NCBI RefSeq assembly: GCF_932274485.2
Contig: NC_065886.2
Location: forward strand, 30,615,501-30,679,500
Origin: Patella vulgata
Lineage: Eukaryota > Mollusca > Gastropoda > Patellidae
Length of the DNA: 64,000 bases
Direction of reading: 5' to 3'
Below, one piece after another: positions 33,326 to 47,100 of the stretch (position 1 is the first letter of the stretch; each line of letters starts with the position of its first letter). A model generated the notes under the pieces. It was not told the origin of the DNA, made no database searches, and saw only the letters and a list, made by a program, of their open reading frames with translations. The translations under genes were made by a program, and so were the position numbers.

Positions 33326-34009
33326 CCCTTCAAAAAAGTAGGGGATATTTAAATGCAAATACCTATGCAGGTTGTGATATGATAAATAGTCATGGACATT
33401 TGACATGCTTTGAGAGTATGTTCACAGATGAAGAACTTATCGCCCCAACAGAAGCACTGAGCTGCACATGCGACACGCTATAGCGTCATACACATGAGAG
33501 GGGTTCATTGTCAAATTTGGCACTTCCAGGAAGGGTTGATGAAAACTGTCGCGTGCTGGTTTATCTATTCATGTTTGCTTTCCTAACGGTTCTTGCATAA
33601 GATTTACTGTTTAGCGTATCTTTTTTTAATTTGATCGGGAGATATGTTCGTCGACGTCAACGTCAACCGACAACACTGCAAGAATTGGCCGTGGCATTGT
33701 AAGAGGGATGGGTCAGATTGACCCAAATCGTGATTGGACGGTTAATTAGGAGCATGTCACGGCAAATTGCTGAATGTCTGAGGATTGGTGGAGTAATTAC
33801 TCATTATTAAGACAAAAATCAAAAACGTCCATTTTCACTTTTGACGGTTTATCTCTTTGCGAGTCAGATAAGCCGCCCATATGAACTGTTTATGTTCATG
33901 TGTAGGCAATTGGCATGTTTTTAACATACAGTGGTTACCTCTAATAAAAACAGCAGTGCATTTCCGCAGTTTTGTATTGTTTCTGAATATCCCCTACTTT
34001 TTTTAAGAG
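33326..34009 (+). mobile_element. Internally deleted Tc1/mariner-type element
   Basis: Terminal inverted repeats AAAAAAGTAGGGGATATT (left) and the inverse at the right end, with TA on each side. A short piece near 33655-33790 resembles the N-terminal helix-turn-helix part of a transposase gene, broken. The catalytic part is missing, so the element was non-autonomous. Confidence 0.72.
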
Positions 34010-34017
34010 TATATATA

Positions 34018-34362
34018 AAACATACATTATGGGAGATTAGATAAAGGGCTGGCGGGACTCCCTACAATAGTTAAAAACTAGATAATGTTAAAGGAATTTG
34101 CTGAAAATTTTACATTTTAGTGATTGAGTTTACGGCCTAGTCTCGATCATCATTACTAAAGTCGGTATTTTATGATTAAAACATGAATGACAGTTGTGTA
34201 GCAAATCAGATACAAATACAGTAAATATCACAGGCTAGAGTTGACATCGAGAGTTGATTATGGTCCGGATAAGTTAATTTATGTCTAATTAATAGTTTAT
34301 CTAACATTTTATGTCTGAACAAAGACCTGCAATAGGCAGATTTAGCTCTTGCATAATGTAAA
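34018..34362 (-). mobile_element. MITE family A copy
   Basis: Ends CATTATGGGAGATTAGATAA and TAGCTCTTGCATAATGTA. It directly follows the Tc1-type element and precedes the V-domain pseudogene. Confidence 0.72.
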
Positions 34363-34429
34363 CTCGAGGTAATTAGCGTGCTCTCGTCTTTCATTTATTT
34401 CGTAAGTGATGTTTCTCATTATCTTTCCG

Positions 34430-34938
34430 GGTTTCTACTACTAAATGCAAATGAAGTATACATTTTTGAAATGAGCAATCAACGCCCGCGTCAATGGTGT
34501 ATAACCAATGTTGATCAATCTGTCTTGTATGATGGCCATGACTATAACAGTATTGTATGATGACCATAACTATAACAGTATTGCTTTATTACTTTATATG
34601 TATATCTAATTCACGTATCCAATTGTAACTATTTCATTTATTATACGATTTTAGATTTATCTTGTAATTTTACTCATAGAAATAGTACAACGGCATAAAA
34701 AAAGCTGAACTGACTTTTATACAGGATCATAATTCTATTCTATTCCAAGGTTTTCCTGGTCAGCTTAAACTTTACCCCAGATGAATATACAATTCAAATA
34801 GGGCCCATGAAAGAGTCAACAATCTGACCGTGTTTACATTTCAACTAAAGGATGTGACATCACAAGATACTGGTATATATTGTTGTAGATTTGGAGGTCG
34901 AATTGTACCTGGCTGTGATGTAAAACTTATTGTTGCAG
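34430..34938 (+). pseudogene. Decayed inverted copy of the GENE 3 V-domain region
   Basis: 34655-34938 matches GENE 3 exon 2 (47386-47066), including the stretch encoding DVTSQDTGIYCCRFGG and the end at GCAG|GTATAT. It is about 37 nt shorter through internal loss, so the frame is broken. 34430-34560 matches the half-exon at 48.16-48.31 kb. Confidence 0.78.
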
Positions 34939-35264
34939 GTATATTTCCAAATAACAAAAACAAAATAATAACATTGTTTTTCGAAATTAAATTATAAAAA
35001 TAACCATTTTTTCCTAATTAAAAAAACTCAAACCTTTAATGCAAAATTTGCCAGTAAACCTAGTTAGAGCCCATCGATTTTAATCATATTTAAAATTTAG
35101 TGTAAATCATGGGTACCCTATCGAGTGTTTATTCTTTCATTAGTTAGCAGTTTTCCGTTGTAACAAATGTTAGAGTATTTTTTCATATCAAATTTGGTGC
35201 GAAGTATTTGGCCAAAAATGGTTGCTTCACAACGCGGAGACACTATCATATAAGGTTTCATATT

Positions 35265-35445
35265 AACTCGGGATCTCGAGAAAATTCACATAGGATGTCA
35301 ATATCTCGAGAACATTAACTCGAATTCTCGAGAAAATTTAAAGAGGATGTCAATATTGTAGGAAAATTATCAGGGGATTTCGAGAACATTAAATTGAGAT
35401 CTCGAGAAAATTACCAGGTGATTACGGGATCGCAGGATCTCGAGA
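35265..35445. repeat. TCTCGAGAA-rich tandem tract
   Basis: About seven spaced copies of CTCGAGAA(A/C)ATT with diverged spacers; low-complexity, non-coding. Confidence 0.6.
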
Positions 35446-36204
35446 CCTTCTACAAAATTTTGCATGACCCCTATACGCTTCCGTAACTAGAGTATCTTGT
35501 AAATCGTCATATTTCAAAACCATTAAGCATAGAATATTAGATATTTTAAAAAACAATTATGCTTAGAACGTATTTGTAATTAATCAAATGGTCTCTTTTA
35601 TCAGCATTTGACTTAGAATATTATTCGTCCAAATCCGTTCCATATAAATATGCCAATTGTATTTCAAACATCCGTTATCTGCCCATAGCGTATTTATAAA
35701 AACAGGTAGATATAACTGTGTTGCTAAAAATAATGATGATGTTGAAGATGTATTAATATGTAGAAAATATAAAGATATTTGTTGTAAATATATTAAACCA
35801 TATTATAGAATTATTATAGAGTGTATATAAATTTATTTAACTTCTGACTGTACATAATTATAAGGAATTGATAAATCTAGGAAAGTATCTATGAATAGCT
35901 TTTGAATCGAGAAACAAATTACTCCAAAATAGTAACAATATAAATTGGCATCTTAAATATTTGTAAAAAATGCAATGTCTAGTCTCTCATAAATAACAAT
36001 CTTTTAAAATTTCTATTGTAAATAATTTCACATTTGCCCGTATGTATATTTTGTATATTGTACTGTATTGAATCTGGTGGGCAGGTAGCCTAAGGAATCA
36101 AGAACTGAACTGGTACGTAGGTTTAACCTCACATTTGATTGTTTTGATAACGGATTAGGAGGTTACTAGACTGTGGGTGTAGGACTATAGTCTGGTCTAA
36201 TTAA
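35446..36204. other. AT-rich intergenic stretch, nothing recognised
   Basis: No open frame, exon pattern or repeat family recognised. Confidence 0.4.
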
Positions 36205-37017
36205 TTAGTATCACTGGTAGGGTGACCCACCATAAATAAATATCTCCATATATCTCGACAATTTCGCCACAATATTTATATATATGCCAAGCCTCAAATC
36301 AGTTTCACACAATTATAGTCACTAAATAAACGATCATGTTGTACTTAATAAGCTATGACCATTAATCATCTATAAATAATAGACTGAAAACTGGTTCCAT
36401 GTGTCGTCCATAACATCCAGACACTTTTGAGTAAAAGATAGGTTACGTGCCCTTGTTTTGAAATTAGTCTCGCTTAACCAGTCTATCGACCATTCTAGGG
36501 CTGATTGACAGGTCGGGATAATCAAGACTACTTTTTTACGAAACATAACAGAAAGCTAGAACAAGAAATTGAATTTAGAAATGAGCACGTTAGCTAGCTC
36601 AACAATTGTTTTAAGAAGCTTGTAAAAGTAAAATGAAACTACTGCTAGTATCATGTTCCTGTCTAACCCGAGTGTTTCTGAGATATTATTTGTACTAAAC
36701 CAAAAGATGCCGCTCTTAACGGTACAGTTAATGATAAAGCGATTTAAAAAATGAAACGAACGTAATTTCTAAATCTGCTGTAATAACCAAGAAGCTTAAT
36801 TTCACTGCTATTCAAAATCGTCAACAATAATTTTTTTACGGCTGTAATAGTTGATATATTTGTAGAGAATTGCACGTGCCATGGCTATTTATAGTATCAT
36901 ACTGTCAGAAAGTTGGCCTCGACACGGCGAATGTGCACGCTTCAGTGGTAGTCTCGAACTATCAGCGGTGGACTGTATTTCTGTAGGTGCGTGGGCCACC
37001 CTATCACTGGTGTAAAC
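36205..37017. mobile_element. Possible 0.8-kb inverted-repeat element
   Basis: Left end CACTGGTAGGGTGACCCACC faces the inverse GTGGGCCACCCTATCACTGG at the right end. A related motif (GGGCCACCCTACC) occurs at 26281. No coding content. Confidence 0.4.
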
Positions 37018-37850
37018 TTCTCACTCTAATTATTGTTACTGTTGAACACTTCCCACTATCAGTAGATTGGACAAATTGGTGAAATCAGTTTACTAATAAA
37101 TTTAGATTGTGAGCTGTTTTGATGTAATAATTAATTTGAAATAAAAATAAATAAACTACTGATATTTAATCACAGCTTATCAGTTGATATATATAGCTCC
37201 TCTGAATCACAAATGGTCATTCCAAAATGGCGGACGCTTTGGTTAACTTTAGTATTGCTAATACTAAAGGTGGTCAGAATTTATATATGTATTAATATTA
37301 AAATTCTGGAAATGGTATAATATAAGAATCCATATTATATGTATTTTTTATATGTAACCCTTTTCACTAATATTATTTAAGTCATTTTGTTGAAGTGTCA
37401 CAAACTTGTTACAGACTATACTTTAAACCCCCTTTGTTTATAATTAGTCATGGTCTGGTGGACTCAGACTCTAAACATAGATGTGGGGAAAGTGAGGTGT
37501 CCCCGGTACGTAAACGGTAATATAATGATTCAGATTGATGTAAACTTGCCGAATAATGTATATAGTGACTACTGGCTATAAGTACAGAAAATTTTGTTCG
37601 GTCACTTGATGTGCTCTTTAAGGTGAAAATAGGTGTTAAATAAAGTATGACCATGAGAGAGCGACAAAAACAACCTCACTCATCCTTTTAGTACTATAGG
37701 AGTTGGGCCAATTACCACGGAGAGGCTTGATGTGCTGAAGTTTGTTTGTGCCAGCAAGATCTCAAGACAGTTGCCGGTGACGTAATATTATAGGGGTTAT
37801 TTAGTTCTATAACAGGTTCTCTTTTTAATATATTAAAGAGGTTAAACAAA
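37018..37850. other. Intergenic stretch, nothing recognised
   Basis: AT-rich sequence without a supportable gene or repeat. Confidence 0.4.
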
Positions 37851-37851
37851 T

Positions 37852-37995
37852 GGTCATTTCTGGAATAACATGGTTCAATTTTATTTCAACAATAATTATC
37901 TTGCGCGTAGGGATCTTTGGCAGTGGGAGGAAACCGGAGGACCCAGAGAAAAATCCACGGGGTTAGACAGGCGACCCTACTCCTTGTAGGGCGTA
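37852..37995 (-). mobile_element. SINE family A fragment
   Basis: Body only: TGGGAGGAAACCGGAGGACC and GTTAGACAGGCGACCCTACT; the head is missing. Confidence 0.7.
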
Positions 37996-38316
37996 CAAAA
38001 ATCAATTGATTAGATGGTTAAATGACTATAACCGGTTATCGGAGATTAGAGTTCCGCGATGTTATAAAATACAGGATATTGTACACTTTAATTACACTTT
38101 TTTTCCTGACACCTCCAGTGTAGGGTATTCGTCGGTAGACAATTTGCGTCGTGTAGAGATTTGTATGTGAGAGAAACTCATATCAGAATTTATTATACTT
38201 CTTAATTAAATACTTCTGTAAAAACGCTGATCTTCGTTTGCATTTTTCAGACAATATCTAAGTGTTCAGAGTTCAATTTAAGCTAAAATGTATTCACACT
38301 GATTACTTAACATTTT

Positions 38317-38376
38317 ATTAAAAACACAAAATCAAAATATCAAAGCTAGATAATCCGCAGGCTTGGATTCACGTAA
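38317..38376 (+). repeat. Dispersed repeat family C fragment
   Basis: CACAAAATCAAAATATCAAAG and GGCTTGGATTCA blocks match 29950-30005. Confidence 0.5.
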
Positions 38377-38479
38377 CACTATCAGTTTATGCTGACTACC
38401 AGCATTTTAAATTTTAATTTTATTTACAGCAAGAACAAGTCTAACTCAACATGTCTAACTTAAGGTTAGACCAACAATC

Positions 38480-40475
38480 TCCGTCTCTCTTCCGAATATA
38501 TTATACACGATATTAAACTATATGCTTCAGTACTAAACTCGAGGCTTAAAAGTTGGTCAGAAACACAGGGTAAAATTGATGAAGCCCAGGCTGGGTCAGT
38601 CTACAATCGATCATGCGTTTACTCTTCAGGGTCTGGTACAAAAATATCTATCCAAATCCAAAGGGAGGCTATTTGTATTATACGTTGACTTCAGTAAGGC
38701 ATATGATTGTTTAAGCAGAATTAAACTGCTATTTGTATTAATAAATAAAGGTCTCCATGGGAAAATGTATGCTACATTAACTTCTATGTATAAATCTGTC
38801 ACCTCCTGTGTAAAACTTGATTCTTATGTAACACGATCGTTTAATTGTGATTCCAGTGTAAGGCAAGGGTGTATTTTAAGCCCATTGTTATTTTGTTTAT
38901 ATATTAACAATCTTGTTGAGATGCTAAATTCTTCAAACTGCAGGGGTATATTTACCATTCCAGAAGCACCAGAAATTGCATCGTTATTATATGCTGACGA
39001 CGTGTCATTGTTCTCTGATTCAGTTGGGGATTTACAATATAAAATTTATTTGTTAGAGAAATTCTGTTCAAAGTTTAATCTTAAAGTAAATCTAGATAAA
39101 ACCAAAATAATTGTCTTTAGAAACGGTGGTGTAATAAAGCAAAATGAGAAATGGTTCTTGGATAATCAACAAATAGAAACTGTAACTTATTATAACTATC
39201 TGGGCCTAATATTTTCCTCCAGATTGAACTGGAATAAAAATATTACTAACTTATCAATTAAAGCGGAGAAGGCCTTGATACCTATAAGAAGTTTAATTAG
39301 AAAGACGGAATACTTAGATATCAACCTGTGTTTCAAGATTTTTGATCATGTTATAAAACCTGTCCTCATCTATGGAGCCGAGTTGTGGGGTTTTCAATAT
39401 CGGCACGAAATTGAAAAGGTGCATAACAACTTTTGCAAGTTCATTTTAGGAATTCATAAGAGTTCCTCAAACGCTAGAACACTTGGGGAATGTGGAAGAC
39501 ACAGTTTAATCATATATTATACTTTGTGTTGTATTAAATATTGGTGTAAACTATTGCGTATGCCCATAGATCGTTATCCTAAACAAGTATTTATTATGTT
39601 AAAACAATTAGACAAAGCCGGCAGGGTTAGTTGGGTGACAAAGGTCAGAATTATGTTATATTCCTTAGGATTTGGTTATGTTTTTGAAACTGAAATGATC
39701 GGCAATTTTAACATGTTTAGTAGTCAAATTAAGTTACGATTATCAGATATAAACTTACAAGAATGGTCAGCTAAATTATCAGAAAGCGAAAGTTTAACAG
39801 ATTATTGCAAATTCAAAATAAATCTAGTTCAGGAATCTTATTTATTGTCGAACATTCAATTAAAACACAGGAGAAATATTACAAAATTTAGGCTAAATCT
39901 ATTACCAACATGTTTGAATTTGCATAAACGGAATCAAACTACTTTTCCATTATGTCCATTATCCCATCAATTTGATGAAGATTTATTTCATTTTATGTTT
40001 GAATGCATAGAAACGAAGAACATCAGAGATGTATGTTTTGAACGTGTACATTTGGCAAATATCAGTCGTTGTAACTTCCTAAATCTGTCAAATTCTAGCG
40101 ATCCTTGTATATTATTATCCATCTCCCATTATATAGAAAGGGTCACCAAGTATCATATATAAATTGCTGTAAATAATTATGTCCGTCCCAGTTGATTGTT
40201 TGTAAATATAGCCTACTCAATTGCAACTACAGAATTATACTTATTTATACAGATATTTTGAAATTGATTAACACAAACACACGTTTAAAAAAAACCCAAC
40301 CTTATATCAGAATTGTATATAAACCTCCAATTGTCAACAATTAATAATTTTTGTAATGAATCGCACCTTTTAAAATATATTTGTACATATCATTTTCTAG
40401 TTGATTCAAATTTGTAACGTTTGGTCTCTGACCTATATTACTGCAATAAACCTATTCTTATTCTTATACACGAAA
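38480..40475 (+). mobile_element. 5'-truncated LINE (Jockey/CR1-supergroup type)
   Basis: The open frame 38576-40162 encodes 528 residues: STIDHAFTL, FVLYVDFSKAYDCLSRIKLL, SSVRQGCILSPLLFCLYIN, SLLYADDVSLFSDS (catalytic YADD), LDKTKIIVFRNGG, YYNYLGLIFSSRLNW, and a C-terminal CPLSHQFDEDLFHFMFEC. The region just upstream (SETQGKIDEAQAG, about 38545-38590) is in another frame, so one frameshift precedes STIDH. The endonuclease is absent. The 3' end (AATAAACCTATTCTTATTCT) lies about 95 bp from the stop of GENE 3, tail to tail. RT looks largely intact, so insertion may be recent. Confidence 0.85.
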
Positions 40476-40568
40476 TTATGAACCGGTTGATTTAATTAAG
40501 ATTATTTACATATGAAGAAGTTTTTTTAAAAAAGCTCTATAGATTATGCCCAGTGGCCACAATTTCTA

Positions 40569-41131
40569 TCACTTATCATTAGTATCGTCCTGTTTCGTCA
40601 GTTTCTCATAAGAGTTCGGTCTTTGGTTCATAGTTGCTCTATCGAGTCTAGTATATGAAGATGACGTTCCTTGAGTATCGATATATTTTGGATACGTTTG
40701 TTCATTTTGGCTTTCGTCATTTAATTCCAGATTTGTATATACACTGATTGTTCTGTTGCGAGTCTCTTCATTTAAACGTTCATAGGCATTCGGTGGTACT
40801 GCCGCGTTGTTAATAACTGGAGTAGCTGTGCTGCCATCATAAGTGTTAGTATCAGTATCATCAATCCTGTCATTGACAGCATCTTCAAGGTCTGTGCTGG
40901 TATCATCACCAATCGCATTGTTTATGTCAACTTGGTGGTCAGTATTTTGTTGTCGAATGGTCATTAATGATACTGGTCGTTCATAATCAGACGACGTATT
41001 TTGAGAGTCTCTGTTACCTCGAAATGTGATATCTCTATTTGTCGTGGCTACGCCTTGGCCGAGTGACGATAGGTTCACTTCTTCATACCGTGGTATACGT
41101 GCATTGTTGGTTCTCCGATTACGCTTCATCT
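40569..41131 (-). CDS. GENE 3 exon 8: cytoplasmic tail with paired YxxL motifs
   Basis: Acceptor cttttacag, phase 1, to TGA at 40571-40569; about 187 residues. Tyrosine motifs in order: RYEEV, DYERPV, NAYERL, SVYTNL, YPKYID, SSYTRL, NSYEKL. YERL and YTNL are 11 residues apart, and so are YTRL and YEKL; both pairs fit the ITAM spacing YxxL-x(6-12)-YxxL. SVYTNL and SSYTRL also fit the ITIM form S-x-Y-x-x-L. The middle of the tail is acidic and disordered-looking. Confidence 0.8.
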
Positions 41132-44100
41132 CTGTAAAAGATAAACACAGCCAGAAGTTTTACATATACTAGGGGAGATAACCCGTGTTATGATTTCAAT
41201 TATATGTCTGTGCTGTACAATTCAAGGCATATAGTGATACAGACTTCATTTAAAATGATAAACAAACTAACAATAAGGGAACCAACTCAAGAAACGGGTG
41301 AATATTTGTTAGAGAATGTAGAATGTGGATTTTTATGTCCATTCGACGCTACTTTTGGTCCAACCTGTGCCAGTCTATTACGCACTATGTAATAAAACTA
41401 GAGGTATATTCACAGAAAGTGTGTTGTTAAGTTAAAAACTTGGTGGGCTATTATTATTTTTTTTAAATCAGGCATTAACCAATATTGATATTTCTATTTC
41501 AGCAGCCACAGAAGAAAAACAGAGAAATACTCCCATTGAAAAAAAAATACTTACTGCTAAAACGGTATTTCTTGTAGATGAAAACTGAACTTAAGATGAC
41601 TGATATAAATACGGTAATACCAACACCAGTACTAATTCCAATAATAATAATAATACGATTTGCAGCTGTAATAAAACAATATTAATACTATTTCCCAAAA
41701 CTATTTACATTTTATTAAAAAAGAAAAACCCGATATTTTATTTCATTTAAAATTTGATTGATGAACAGGGTAGGCTTATGTTGACCCCCTCTCCATTTAT
41801 ATCTGAAATAGAACAATGCCATTAGTAGATGTAGTAGATCAACACCCGATTTAAATAACAATATCACTGTAATAGAACAATACCAATATCACTGGTAGAT
41901 TAATACAACAATGTCCTACTTTTCAACACCAACTTGGCTATGGAAGACGATCATACACCATACAGTGCGGCATGAAAGAAATTTTACCCTAAAAGCAACT
42001 CAATTCCCACTGTTAAGGTATCTATCAAGCTGTACATTTCCCTCGACAAGGGGTAGCCGCGGTAGAAAATCCAGGAAAACTTTCTCGGTCAACACCGGGA
42101 TTGAACCCTGGGCTTCCTGGTTAGTTAGCCAGCGCCATACAGAGAATTAAACACCATGTGTCCCTAAGGCCTTTGTTAAAAGAAAAGACACCTTTGCGTT
42201 TCGACTTGAAGAAGAACAGGAAACACCGATGCCTGGCGTATGTCCGTCTCTATTACTCAATAAACAAAGAACCATAGTTGACCGGGATAAATAAGATGTT
42301 AACTCCCACATTTCATTTCATTTATACAACTAAGATATTGTGAATATGTCCAAATACGTGAAGATAAATATCTCAAATTACACAATCAGGTTACCTGTAC
42401 ACACCCCCCCCCCCCCCGCCCCTTTCCATTTTTCTGAAATTTGATTATATTCATATGGTAGCTGAAGAAATTGACCTGACGGACGGTTCCGGAGATATAA
42501 CCCATTCAATTTTATCGATTCCGGCCAAAAGGGGGTTGGCCGTCAAGATTCCAAAAGCTGAGGAACCGATTGGTCAAATTAGTTATTTCTGGTAAGGCAA
42601 TTCCACGAGGATTTTCATTAAAACTGTAATCGACACAATAAATATTGGAGGTATAACGTTGTTTATATGTCTTTTTACCGGAGAGAAAAATGACAAATGA
42701 GTACATTATCACGAACATGAACCTAAAAATGGTGTACTATGTTAATAAATACCAACCTTGCAGAGTATGACAGATCAATAGCTTTCCTATCCGGTTCTTT
42801 AACTCCACACAATAGTCACCAAGATATTGTTCAGTAACCACATGCACCGATAGGGTAAGGTTATAATGGTGCAGTTGAGAAATGTTACTGCCAATCAGGG
42901 TATAATTTACATAATGTCTATTGACACCCACTGGTGTTATAACAGACTGTTCTTCTATTGTAGGTCTAGGAAACCCAGTTATATATTTTGTAACCAAAAA
43001 CAACTGACCAATATAAACTTCGCTTGCAGCCTCATCTCCAGACAATCCTGCATTTCTCGGTGGAAGAAATCCAGCTAATTTCTGACACAACCTTAATTCC
43101 CCAGCTTCATTCTGAACATCGATACAATATTTTCCTAAATAATCAGTGTTTATGACATCAATAGTGAGGATCAGATTGTAATGGTGAGATTTGGTTGTTT
43201 TTGTCAGTTTAAAACGTATATGGTTTCTGTCGGCTCTCACTGGTGAACTCATTGAATCTTGTAAAATGACCGGACGTGGAAAAGCCAAAATCTTCTTGGT
43301 TATAGAAAAGAGTTCACCCACAACAACAAAAACATCAGTACCACCTCCTCGATCACCTGATTCCTCTGGAGCATCTTAGAAAAAAATATTAAATGAGGTT
43401 CAACGCCCTACTGTTCTGCACCAACTGGGCTAATGAAGACGGGCAAACGCCACACATTGTGCTATGGGTGAAATTTTGCCCGGACTCACTAAGCCACCGT
43501 GACTCACTTCTTAAAATAAACAAACCAAAAGAAACATGTGAACCGTGGCATCAATTCATTAATCGCTTTAAATGTTTATCAGTAGAACATGACATAATCT
43601 CGTACATATATTTCAAAATATCATACGTTAAATTGCCTAAAGGATTTGCGGGCTTAATTATTATCATAGTTATGGAATGAATAAGTGAAACTGCTTAGTA
43701 ATTTGATATTCAATAAAATACTTACGTTTCAGATCCAGAATAAAAGAAATATTTGTAGCACCATAAATATTGTTCACAGTGCATATATAAACTCCATCAT
43801 CTGATTCTTGTAGATCAGGTATACTGAGTTGTGGATTGTAACTCAACATCGTCCTATCTTTATACCAACTGATATCACATGCTGGATTACAATCGCTCAT
43901 ACAGTTAACAGATAATTCTTCTCCTACACGTTTCTTTACTTCTTTATGTGGTGCAAGATGTTTATCATTATAGTTTAATGTTATATTGTATGGTCCATCT
44001 GTAATATAATTTTGATTGGTTAACATTCTCTGGTATGAATCAGCGAATGATGACAACACATAAAAAGAGACAGTAAACCAGAGTCAGTTGAAAAGAGGCA

Positions 44101-47100
44101 GAAAGAGCTTAATCTGCCTATTGCAAGTTTTCGTTTAGGTCTTAAATGTTGGGTCTTATTAATTAGAAATCTATTAACATGGTTTCGATGTTAGGTAGAG
44201 AAGAACGGTTCTACCATTTAATGATTTAATTTTAATATGGAAAAGCGAGGCTAAGATTTGAATAACAAGTACGGTCGTTACGATCAATGCACACATCCAG
44301 TCAAAACTACAACCAGTGATAACTTCGTAATTAAAGTTATTTGAATGATATTTTCTATATATTCATTTTACATTACCTTTTTTTTGAAACAGTATAGCGG
44401 GAACGGCTAGTTCTTATCTAAATCTTACATAACGCCCCTTTGACCAGAGGCAGTTTAAAATAAGACAAAGATGCACCAATAAATCAAATTGTATAATGAA
44501 TATTTTGAAGGCGATAACTCACATTTTGGATGAAGAGTATAATTATTTGACACACCGAGAACATCTGCACAACTTGTATCGCCCATAACTGATTAAAACA
44601 AAACAAAAATATCACAAAAAGATGATTTGGGGTTTGTGCTGAGATATCGGTAAGGCAAGAATTTCCATTACCATAAAGTATTATGGCAATGTCTGGTACA
44701 TTAAAATCGAGCAATGACACCATAGTCTGCCAATCCAAATATGGCAACCCCATGCGTTAGAAACGTGGTTATGGGTGCCCATATAAGTACATTGTGTTGA
44801 AATCCGGGGTAGCGTTTATACATCTGACCAATCAGATAAAGGAAGTACCTGGTCAATTTCCTGGGACTCAATACATGCCTCATGCACGTTAACTTTCCCT
44901 TCAGACATCATTGAGATATCCTAGAGAAGATATCATTCGGAGTTCCAAGGGGAACATTATACCCACAGCCTACTTGGCTGAGAGGCTAGGAAACCCCGCC
45001 GCAAAACACAAGCTAGGGGATAGAGAACTATTTAGTTTATATTTAATGTCATAGCTGTGAGTGTAGTTTCCTATATATAACCATTGTATCATTGATGTTA
45101 TAAAGACAATAAAACACAGTTAAGGTAAAAAGTGTTCCAGAGTCAGTTAATTGATGATTAAAATAATTGGTCCCACAACGTGAAGTCAAAGAAAGTCCTG
45201 ACTAGATAAAGTGTCAACCGAGTGACAACGTGGAAGTAATTCATAATTCACCTATTTAATGTAACACTGTAGTGTCACAACGGCCGTTTCCATCGAGGGT
45301 GATATCGTAGACCATTCTTGTGAAACTCGCAAGAGGAAGTTGTAAATGTTATTCTAGACTAGCACAGAGGGGCAATTAAAAACGTTTTACCGCCTTCATT
45401 CCCTTCATTCACTATTGGGGCGTTGCTCTCGTATACAAATGTAGTGAAATTTGGACCGCTAGGTTGGTGGCATGCAGGTGCAATCTGTCCGCGTTGCCAT
45501 CCTAGTTCCGATCTAGAGAAAGCTGATTCATATTAGGTTGTGCGCCGACTGACAGCGTTAAACACCCCCAACTCGCTAATGTCAAGTCCCTATGACTTAA
45601 TAGTCCGCCACTAGCGAGAATCGAGTAGTCACAATCATGTAAAGTACTTAGTCCAGCAGGTAAAGCGACGACCACGATGAGACGAACTTTGGGTGAATTC
45701 GAGGATCTCCGAATTTTCGTAAACCTTACCAAACACAGTACATTGTTACATATACAGGGTAGGATATCGAATTGAAAGAGATGAAAGCGATTATATCTGA
45801 CCTGTCTTTAATGTAAATTCATGTTTTAAATGTTGTAAAAGTGCTTTACAATCAGGATCATCAGTAGCTGTACAGACTATATCAACTTCCGTATCAGTTA
45901 TATCAACATCCCTGTCATGTAGTATATCACCATTACCATAATATATACCATGTTTAAACCACGTATATACCATATATATATTGTGATCAGCTGGTGTGGT
46001 TGTAGATGTAGCCTTACAAGTCAGATCTATATTTCCCTTTAATTCGTCTCTATTATATGCACGATCTAAAACTGGCTGGTCTGGTGGTGCAGATAATCTT
46101 ATACTAGGTTTGTCTACAATAGATAATAGTTAACTTTACTTTCTGCAAAAAAGGAACTTAGTTATTACCCTTACACTCCTTGCATGATGGGATTTGATGA
46201 CCGACTCTATTTCAATTTGTCAAAAGATAATCAGTTTTTTTTTAATGTCAAAGGGAAATATATTTATAATTTGGTGATATTATATTTTTTTTTTTTTAAA
46301 AAAATACTAATTTGGAAACTAAGTTTTGATTTGGAAAATTAATGTTTTGATTTGGAAAATTAATGTTTTAATTTGGAAAATTAATGTTTTAATTTGGAAA
46401 ATTAATGTTTTAATTTGGAAAATTAATGTTTTAATTTGGAAAATTAATGTTCTAACTTGGAAATTAATGTTTTAATTTGGGAAATTAATGTTTTAATTTG
46501 GGAAATTAATGTTTTAATTTGGGAAATTAATGTTTTAATTTGGGAAATTAATGTTTCAATTTGGTAAATTAATGTTTCAATTTGGAAACATTTTTTGTTA
46601 GTTATTTTTGATGGTTTTTTTGTAATTCATTAATTTGGAAACTTAGTGCTTTGTGATGAGGGGTTTTCTTTCCTAGTAATTTTGAAAAAAAAACATTTCT
46701 TTTTCTTACTTGGAAAATTTAATTACTCATTTTTTTAAATAATATATTTGAAAATTGGATTTTTAAAAAAAAACAACAACAAAAAAAACATTATTCTTTG
46801 GTTTATTTGGAAAAAAAATTATTCTTTTTTCTTTTAATTTGTAAAAAATGATTTTTTTTTCTAATTTGGAAAAATGATATTTTTTTTATTCATTTTTTGA
46901 ATTTTTTTATATAATTTTCTTTTCTTTTTCTTCTGTTGGATATTTAGAGTTTTGCTTAAACAGAAATGTTTATTTTTTTGCGAAAGTTATTTTTGTTAAC
47001 ATTCTCTATTTTCTTTTTATTGATTCATTTTACAACTGTATTGTAATAATATTAACATTATTTACCTGTAACAATAAGTTTTACACCACAACCAGGTACA

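Noticed and set aside
45502-45732. 76-codon minus-strand frame within a GENE 3 intron
   Set aside because: No in-phase splice sites with the flanking exons and no recognisable domain.
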